Below are positions 6,713 through 10,605 of a stretch of 10,605 nt of DNA, one piece after another. The stretch covers positions 1-10,605 of the forward strand of contig CADCVT010000497.1 in assembly GCA_902806215.1 (NCBI GenBank). The letters are read 5' to 3'. A program made the translations under genes and the position numbers. Below the pieces are notes generated by a model. That model saw only the letters and a program-made list of their open reading frames with translations. It was not told where the DNA came from and made no database searches. Position 1 is the first letter of the stretch, and every line of letters starts with the position of its first letter. Source of the DNA: an uncultured Solirubrobacteraceae bacterium (GTDB lineage: Bacteria; Actinomycetota; Thermoleophilia; Solirubrobacterales; Solirubrobacteraceae).

Positions 6713-7474
6713 TCAGCCCTCCGGTTCGGAGACCACGAGCCGCAGCGTGCCGGGGTACTCGTCCTGCGTGCGCAGGTGGCCCCAGCGCCGGTCCCAGGCA
6801 CCGCTCTCGAGGCTCTCGCGGAGGAGGCCGACGCAGCGCTCCTCGACCTCCGGCCCCGCCACGGCCCACATCGACTGGGACGCCCGCACGAACGGGTCCA
6901 GGAGACCCTCAGGCCGGCGCCAGTAGGCCTCGAAGAACCCGTCGACGCAGTCACCGGGCACGGGAATCGCCTCGACGCGCGTGGTGCCGCCGAGCGCTTC
7001 CGCGATGGCGTCCAGGCTCGGGAAGCGCGGCTCCTCGAGGGTGAGTGCTTCGGCGAAGAGCTCGCGCTGCCACGCGATGAGGTGTTCGAGCGCGAACGTG
7101 AGGACGACGACCGGGCCGCGGGCGACCCGCCGCATCTCGGCGAGGCCGACGGCGGCCGGCTGCCAGTGGTGGACGGTCACGCACGCCATGGCGGCGTCGA
7201 CCGCGTCGTCGTCGAGCGGCAGCGCCTCGGCGCGTCCGTCGATCGCGGGCGCCGCGTGCGCCGGCCGCTGGGCGCGCATCGTCGCGCTGGGCTCGACGGC
7301 CAGCACCCACCGGTCGTCGGGCTCGTACGAGCCGGCGCCGGCTCCGACGTTGAGCACCGTGCGCGCGTCGCCGAGTGCGGCGTGGATCGCGGCGGCGATC
7401 CGCGGGTCGGCGCGCCGCGAGCGGGCGTAGTCGCGGCCGGCGCGCTCGTAGTCGACCTTCGGGGGCAGGGTCAC
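6713..7474 (-). CDS. Class I SAM-dependent methyltransferase (Methyltransf_11 type), 253 aa
   Basis: The protein is 253 residues from GTG 7474, with GGAG about 11 bases upstream. Motif I is 'VLNVGAGAGSYE' (40-51), motif II the strand ending 'LAVEPSATM' (acidic E about 61), then 'GRAEALPLDDDAVDAAMACVTVHHW', the UbiE/Methyltransf_11 pattern in which the nascent substrate pocket follows. 'EMRRVARGPVVVLTF' is the usual post-motif strand. The last 120 residues ('HLIAWQRELFAEALTLEEPRFPSLDAIAEAL' and a 'DGFFEAYWRRPEGLLDPFVR' segment) form a substrate cap. Substrate unknown; small-molecule methylation is likely. Its stop lies 4 bp from the stop of the convergent pyrophosphatase gene, leaving no room for a terminator. 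It sits 57 bp behind the small gene at 7532-7675 and may be the last gene of the recQ-led series. Confidence 0.9.
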   Translation of the reverse strand: MTLPPKVDYERAGRDYARSRRADPRIAAAIHAALGDARTVLNVGAGAGSYEPDDRWVLAVEPSATMRAQRPAHAAPAIDGRAEALPLDDDAVDAAMACVTVHHWQPAAVGLAEMRRVARGPVVVLTFALEHLIAWQRELFAEALTLEEPRFPSLDAIAEALGGTTRVEAIPVPGDCVDGFFEAYWRRPEGLLDPFVRASQSMWAVAGPEVEERCVGLLRESLESGAWDRRWGHLRTQDEYPGTLRLVVSEPEG

Positions 7475-7531
7475 CGGGATCGATGCTCCACCGCTCGAGG
7501 TGTACCACGCGTCGCGCCGCGCGGCTCGGCG

Positions 7532-7675
7532 CTAGCCCAGCGCCAGAAGCCGGCGCCAGAGCGGCGCCTTGCGGGCGCGGCCGGCGCACTGCGAGCGGCG
7601 CCACTCCGTGAGCGTCATGCCTTCCGGGACATCACAGTCGACGTAGATGTGGGGGCTCGTCTTCATGAGCCTCAT
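7532..7675 (-). CDS. Small hypothetical protein (47 aa), conserved-looking
   Basis: A short frame (ATG 7675 to TAG 7532) encodes 47 residues. It has an ordered-looking first half, 'SPHIYVDCDVPEGMTLTEWRR', and a basic second half with 'CAGRARKAPLWRRLLALG'. It resembles small hypothetical proteins I associate with high-G+C actinobacteria, but I cannot name a family. There are two Cys residues (14 and 29), no signal peptide and no membrane segment. The start is ambiguous: ATG 7675 has GGTGG four bases upstream, while ATG 7666 has GAGG three bases upstream and would give 44 residues. It lies between two class I methyltransferase genes on the same strand. Low-complexity bias alone would not be expected to give this mixture of aromatic, acidic and hydrophobic residues, so I consider it a real gene. 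Confidence 0.6.
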   Translation of the reverse strand: MRLMKTSPHIYVDCDVPEGMTLTEWRRSQCAGRARKAPLWRRLLALG

Positions 7676-7684
7676 TCGACCACC

Positions 7685-7726
7685 GGGGTCGCGCGAGGGC
7701 ATGGGGGAGGTCCCCCTGATGACCCC
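7685..7726 (-). terminator. Nested G/C hairpin between methyltransferase and small gene
   Basis: An outer stem GGGGTC (7685-7690) pairs with GACCCC (7721-7726), and inside it GGGGG (7703-7707) pairs with CCCCC (7712-7716). There is no T-run, so it would not be a canonical intrinsic terminator; it could reduce read-through from the methyltransferase gene at 7737 or simply reflect base composition. Either strand can form it. Confidence 0.25.
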
Positions 7727-7736
7727 CTGGTCCGCG

Positions 7737-8261
7737 TCAGGGGCGGGCGCGGACGCAGACCGCCGGGGCCGACGGCAGGTCGGCGGTGATCGGCTCGTCG
7801 GTCTCGAACCCGTGGCGGGTGAGGATCGCGGTCACCTCGGCGGCGAACTGCGACACGTCGCTGATCTGCCCCCAGCCGGGGAGCTGGTTGAACAGCAGGA
7901 GCCTGCCGCCCGGGGCGAGCGCGCGGCGCGCGGCCGCGAGCATCGGCTCGGGCTGACGCCAGAAGGCGGCGACGTGGAACGCGTAGAGCGTGTCGAAGCG
8001 ATGCAGGCCGAGCGGCACCCGTTCGAAGCTGCCGCGCACGAGCTCGACGCGGCCCGCGGCGACGTGCTCGGCGTTGCGGCGCCCGGCGGCCTCGATCATC
8101 TTCGCCGACCGGTCGACGCCGGTGACGCTCCCGCCGTCGAGGCGCTCGGCGACGAGCGAGAGTGCGACGCCGTGGCCGCACCCGACTTCGAGGAGCCGCT
8201 CGGAGGGTCCGACGCCGAGGACGTCGACGGCCCAGACGTGCCGGTCCGCGGCCTCCTCCAC
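7737..8261 (-). CDS. Class I SAM-dependent methyltransferase, 174 aa
   Basis: The protein is 174 residues from GTG 8261. The SAM-binding core is complete and compact: 'RLLEVGCGHGVALSLVAERL' (22-41) is motif I, 'VTGVDRSAKMIEAA' supplies the acidic residue for the ribose, 'VRGSFERVPL' is the motif-II region, and 'FDTLYAFHVAAFWRQPEPMLAAARRALAPGGRLLLFNQLPG' is the catalytic-loop and post-motif strand. There is little room for a substrate domain, so the target is unpredictable. The initiation codon follows the recQ-like stop after a single base (TGA-C-GTG), so the two genes are almost certainly co-transcribed and coupled; any link to DNA repair is inference from position only. A G-rich GGAGGAGG lies just inside the frame, so a slightly later start is possible, but 'HVWAVDVLGVGPSERLLEVG' is the normal N-terminal helix of the fold. 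Confidence 0.92.
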   Translation of the reverse strand: MEEAADRHVWAVDVLGVGPSERLLEVGCGHGVALSLVAERLDGGSVTGVDRSAKMIEAAGRRNAEHVAAGRVELVRGSFERVPLGLHRFDTLYAFHVAAFWRQPEPMLAAARRALAPGGRLLLFNQLPGWGQISDVSQFAAEVTAILTRHGFETDEPITADLPSAPAVCVRARP

Positions 8262-8262
8262 G

Positions 8263-9888
8263 TCAATCTGCCGCGCGCTCGAGCAGCCCTCGCTCGAGGA
8301 TCAGCTCGAGCGCGAGCGTCTTGTAGCCCACCGTGTCGAACACGACCGTGACCTGGGCGTCCTCGATCTGCCCGACGGTCCCGACGCCCCAGGCGGCGTG
8401 CTCCACGCGCTCGCCGACCGTGAACGGCGACGCGTCCTGCTCGCGCGCGACGTCCTGGCCGCGCCGCTCGCAGACGTCGCAGTTGTCGCACGGCGGCTCG
8501 TAGTCCTCGCCGAAGTACCCGAGCACGAACGCGCGGCGGCAGCCGTCGGTCTCGGCGAACGCCTGCATCATCGCGACGCGCGACTTGTCGAACTGCTCGC
8601 GGTGCTCCTCGGCCTCCTCGGCCTGCTCGACGGCGTCGGACAGGTCGGCGTCGCGGATCGGGGCGATCGCGCCTTCGTCGGTGACCTCGGCGAAGCCCGC
8701 CTCCTCGAGGTGCTGGACCGCGGTCGCGAGCTTCGTGTCGGAGATGTCGAGCTCCTCGAGGATCTCCCTCGGGCGCAGCGGCTCCTCGGAGACGAGCAGC
8801 GTCTGGCCGACGCGGTTGATGTCGTCGAACTTGACCCGGCCGGAGGCGAAGAAGCGGCGCAGCCCGAGGTCCTTCGGGCGGTAGAAGAGGACGGCCTCGG
8901 CGGGCTCGCCGTCGCGGCCGGCGCGGCCGATCTCCTGGTAGTAGGAGTCGACGGACTCGCTGATGTCGTGGTGGAAGACCCACCGCACGTCGGGCTTGTC
9001 GATGCCCATCCCGAACGCGATCGTCGCCACCATCACGTCGACGCCGTTGCCGCTCATGAAGGCGTCCTGGCGCTCGGAGCGCACCTTCGGCGACAGCGCG
9101 CCGTGATAGTGCCCCGCCCTGACGCCGCGGTCGCGCAGCTGCTCGACGACCTCCTCGGCGTGCTTCTTCGTCGCGACGTAGACGATGCCGCTGCCGCCCT
9201 TGACCGCCTCCTCGACACGCTCGAGCAACGCCCGGCGCTTGCGCGGCGCCTCCTCGTGCCGCTCGACCTCGAGCCGGATGTTGGGTCGGTCGAACCCGCG
9301 GATGACGATCTCGGGGTCCTCCATCCCGAGCACCGAGAGGATCTCGTCGCGCACCGGCGGCGCCGCGGTGGCGGTCAGGGCGAGCACGGGCGGGTTGCCG
9401 AGCGCCTCGATCGCCGGGCCGACGCGCAGGTAGTCCGGGCGGAAGTCGTGCCCCCACTGCGAGACGCAGTGCGCCTCGTCGACGACGAACAGCGAGACGC
9501 CGGCGCCCCGTAGCTCGTCGAGCAGGTCGGCGTTGGCGAGCTGCTCGGGCGCGAGCAAGACGAACTCGACTTCGTCGTCGCCGACCTCCTCGAGCACCTC
9601 CTCGCGCTCCTTGTCCGTGAGCGTCGGGTTGACGACGGCGGCGTCCTCCTCGACGGCCTCCATCTGGTCCTGCTGGAGCGAGATGAGCGGCGAGACGACC
9701 ACGGTCGGGCCGTCGATCATGAAGCCGGCGAGCTGGTAGATCGCCGACTTGCCCGAGCCGGTCGACATCACGCAGAGCGTGTCGCGGCCGGACACGACCG
9801 CCCGGACCGCCTCGGCCTGGCCGGCGCGCAGGGACTCGAAGCCGAGGCGCTGCTGCGCCACCGCGAGGATGTCGTCGGGGGTGGGCAT
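8263..9888 (-). CDS. recQ: RecQ-family ATP-dependent DNA helicase with C-terminal Tudor-like domain
   Basis: The protein is 541 residues from ATG 9888. It unwinds DNA 3'-to-5' in repair and recombination. Helicase motifs in order: RecQ motif 0 'FESLRAGQ' (Q24), Walker A 'STGSGKS' (K47), 'VVVSPLISLQQDQ', D137-E-A-H140 followed by 'CVSQWGHDFRPDY' (the RecQ aromatic-rich loop), 'ALTATAAP', 'IVYVATKK', 'MVATIAFGMGIDKPDVR' and 'YYQEIGRAGRDG'. A winged-helix-like segment ('RPREILEELDISDTKLATAVQHLEEAGF') precedes the zinc cysteines C450-x16-C467-x2-C470-x2-C473. The C-terminus (about 487-541, 'FTVGERVEHAAWGVGTVGQI') resembles the Tudor-like tail of UvrD/PcrA and takes the place of an HRDC domain. 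The start is supported by the short N-terminal helix before motif 0. It leads a leftward series with the methyltransferase at 7737-8261. Confidence 0.95.
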   Translation of the reverse strand: MPTPDDILAVAQQRLGFESLRAGQAEAVRAVVSGRDTLCVMSTGSGKSAIYQLAGFMIDGPTVVVSPLISLQQDQMEAVEEDAAVVNPTLTDKEREEVLEEVGDDEVEFVLLAPEQLANADLLDELRGAGVSLFVVDEAHCVSQWGHDFRPDYLRVGPAIEALGNPPVLALTATAAPPVRDEILSVLGMEDPEIVIRGFDRPNIRLEVERHEEAPRKRRALLERVEEAVKGGSGIVYVATKKHAEEVVEQLRDRGVRAGHYHGALSPKVRSERQDAFMSGNGVDVMVATIAFGMGIDKPDVRWVFHHDISESVDSYYQEIGRAGRDGEPAEAVLFYRPKDLGLRRFFASGRVKFDDINRVGQTLLVSEEPLRPREILEELDISDTKLATAVQHLEEAGFAEVTDEGAIAPIRDADLSDAVEQAEEAEEHREQFDKSRVAMMQAFAETDGCRRAFVLGYFGEDYEPPCDNCDVCERRGQDVAREQDASPFTVGERVEHAAWGVGTVGQIEDAQVTVVFDTVGYKTLALELILERGLLERAAD

Positions 9889-10605
9889 ATGCTCGGGCAG
9901 GTGGCCAAGCCTGCCCCGCCGGACGCGCGAGCGAACGCGCCCCTACACGCCGGGTTGGCCGCGGCCATCGTGTTCGGCGCCTCGGCGGCGGTCCTCGTGC
10001 TCGAGATCCTCGCCGTGCGCCTGCTCGCGCCCTACGTCGGACTGACGCTCGAGACCTACACGACGATCATCGGGGTCGTGCTCGGCGGGATCGCCGTCGG
10101 CGCGGCGCTGGGCGGCAGCGCTGCCGATCGCGTGAACCCGCGCTCGATGCTCGTGTCGCTGCTGCTGACCGGGGGCGTTCTGGCGCTGCTCACGGTCCCG
10201 GCGGTGCGGATCGTCGGAGAGCTGGTGAGCGGCACGGGCGAGGGTGGCGCCCTCGTGCTCGCGATGGTCGCGATCCTGCCGCCGGCCGCGGTGCTCAGCG
10301 CGGTGACGCCAGCAGTCGCGAAGCTCCAGGTCCGCGACCTCGCTGGCACCGGAGGCGTCGTCGGCCGCCTGAGCGCCTGGGCGACCGCGGGCGCGCTGAC
10401 CGGGACGTTCGCGACCGGCTTCGTGTTCGTGCCGCTGCTGCCGGTCCGGGTGACCGTGCTCGGCATCGGTGCGCTCCTGCTGGGCGCCGGCGTCGTCGCG
10501 GCCGTGCGGCTGCGCCGGCCGCCGCGGACGCTCCTGGGCGTCCTCGCCGTCGCGGCGCTGGTCGGCGGCGCGGGGACCGCGCTCGGATCCCCGTGCGAGG
10601 CCGAG
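9889..10605 (+). CDS. Multi-pass membrane protein, N-terminal part of fused MFS/spermidine-synthase-like protein (3' end outside window)
   Basis: This frame is open from ATG 9889 to the right edge (239 codons). After a short hydrophilic N-terminus comes a series of hydrophobic segments: about 21-45, 57-80, 88-106, 118-145, 158-182, 186-206 and 212-232, about seven membrane helices. The stretch 'LEILAVRLLAPYVGLTLETYTTIIGVVLGGIAVGAALGG' followed by 'ADRVNPR' is characteristic of the membrane half of bacterial proteins annotated as fused MFS/spermidine synthase. The aminopropyltransferase-like domain would lie beyond the window, so its presence is prediction. Such proteins are not proven polyamine synthases. 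The ATG has GGGGTGGG four bases upstream, inside the recQ reading frame; GTG 9901 is an alternative. The ATG abuts the divergent recQ-like start codon. Confidence 0.83.
   Translation, partial: MLGQVAKPAPPDARANAPLHAGLAAAIVFGASAAVLVLEILAVRLLAPYVGLTLETYTTIIGVVLGGIAVGAALGGSAADRVNPRSMLVSLLLTGGVLALLTVPAVRIVGELVSGTGEGGALVLAMVAILPPAAVLSAVTPAVAKLQVRDLAGTGGVVGRLSAWATAGALTGTFATGFVFVPLLPVRVTVLGIGALLLGAGVVAAVRLRRPPRTLLGVLAVAALVGGAGTALGSPCEAE

Noticed and set aside
3030..6926. A 1298-codon open frame on the plus strand
   Set aside because: It runs antisense through the molybdopterin oxidoreductase and then out of frame through the pyrophosphatase. It is rich in Arg, Ala, Gly and His with no domain motif; long spurious frames are expected at this G+C content.
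5074..6954. A 626-codon open frame on the minus strand
   Set aside because: It is antisense to the clearly real pyrophosphatase, with a repetitive Asp/Val/Arg composition typical of codon-position bias read backwards.
7990..9513. A 507-codon open frame on the plus strand
   Set aside because: It is antisense to the recQ-like helicase and its downstream methyltransferase. The Leu/Asp/Val/Arg-rich sequence has no recognisable motif.
1..10605. tRNA or rRNA genes, CRISPR arrays, insertion sequences, att sites or tandem repeats
   Set aside because: No such structure was recognised by eye on either strand; nearly all of the window is accounted for by coding sequence.

Overview
The window is a very G+C-rich (roughly 70% or more by eye), densely packed chromosomal segment with frequent GTG starts, stop/start overlaps and almost no intergenic DNA. 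Together with its gene families (F420/FMN split-barrel reductase, RecQ with a C-terminal Tudor-like domain, CBS-containing pyrophosphatase, fused membrane/spermidine-synthase-like protein) this suggests an actinobacterium, probably of the Thermoleophilia/Solirubrobacterales type. The phylum is fairly safe; the class is inference.

Left part (1-2444, minus strand): an apparent peptide-modification operon. A short gene encodes a 53-54 residue peptide whose W-x2-P-x-V-x4-V-x2-T-x2-G pattern resembles lasso-peptide leaders of the paeninodin type, followed by a 13-15 residue core ending in Ser. Next come a protein joining a PqqD-like domain (RiPP recognition element) to a TylF/MycF-type sugar O-methyltransferase, and, overlapping by one base, a GT-B glycosyltransferase that runs off the left edge. 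The model is a ribosomal peptide that is glycosylated and whose sugar is O-methylated. No cyclase or leader peptidase is visible; if they exist they should lie left of the window. This is the most novel item here.

Middle (2515-6708): a Cys-type molybdopterin oxidoreductase and a small deazaflavin-dependent reductase, linked by a GTGA overlap, are transcribed leftward. Divergent from them, across only 28 bp, is a CBS-DRTGG-CBS regulated family II inorganic pyrophosphatase.

Right part (6713-10605): the pyrophosphatase converges, with a 4 bp gap, on a leftward series read in the order recQ-like helicase, class I methyltransferase, a 47-residue conserved-looking small protein and a second class I methyltransferase. 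The recQ start codon abuts the divergent start of a multi-pass membrane protein (N-terminal part of a fused MFS/spermidine-synthase-like protein) that runs off the right edge.

No rRNA, tRNA, CRISPR array, insertion sequence or substantial repeat was recognised. No stretch longer than 300 bases is without a gene.
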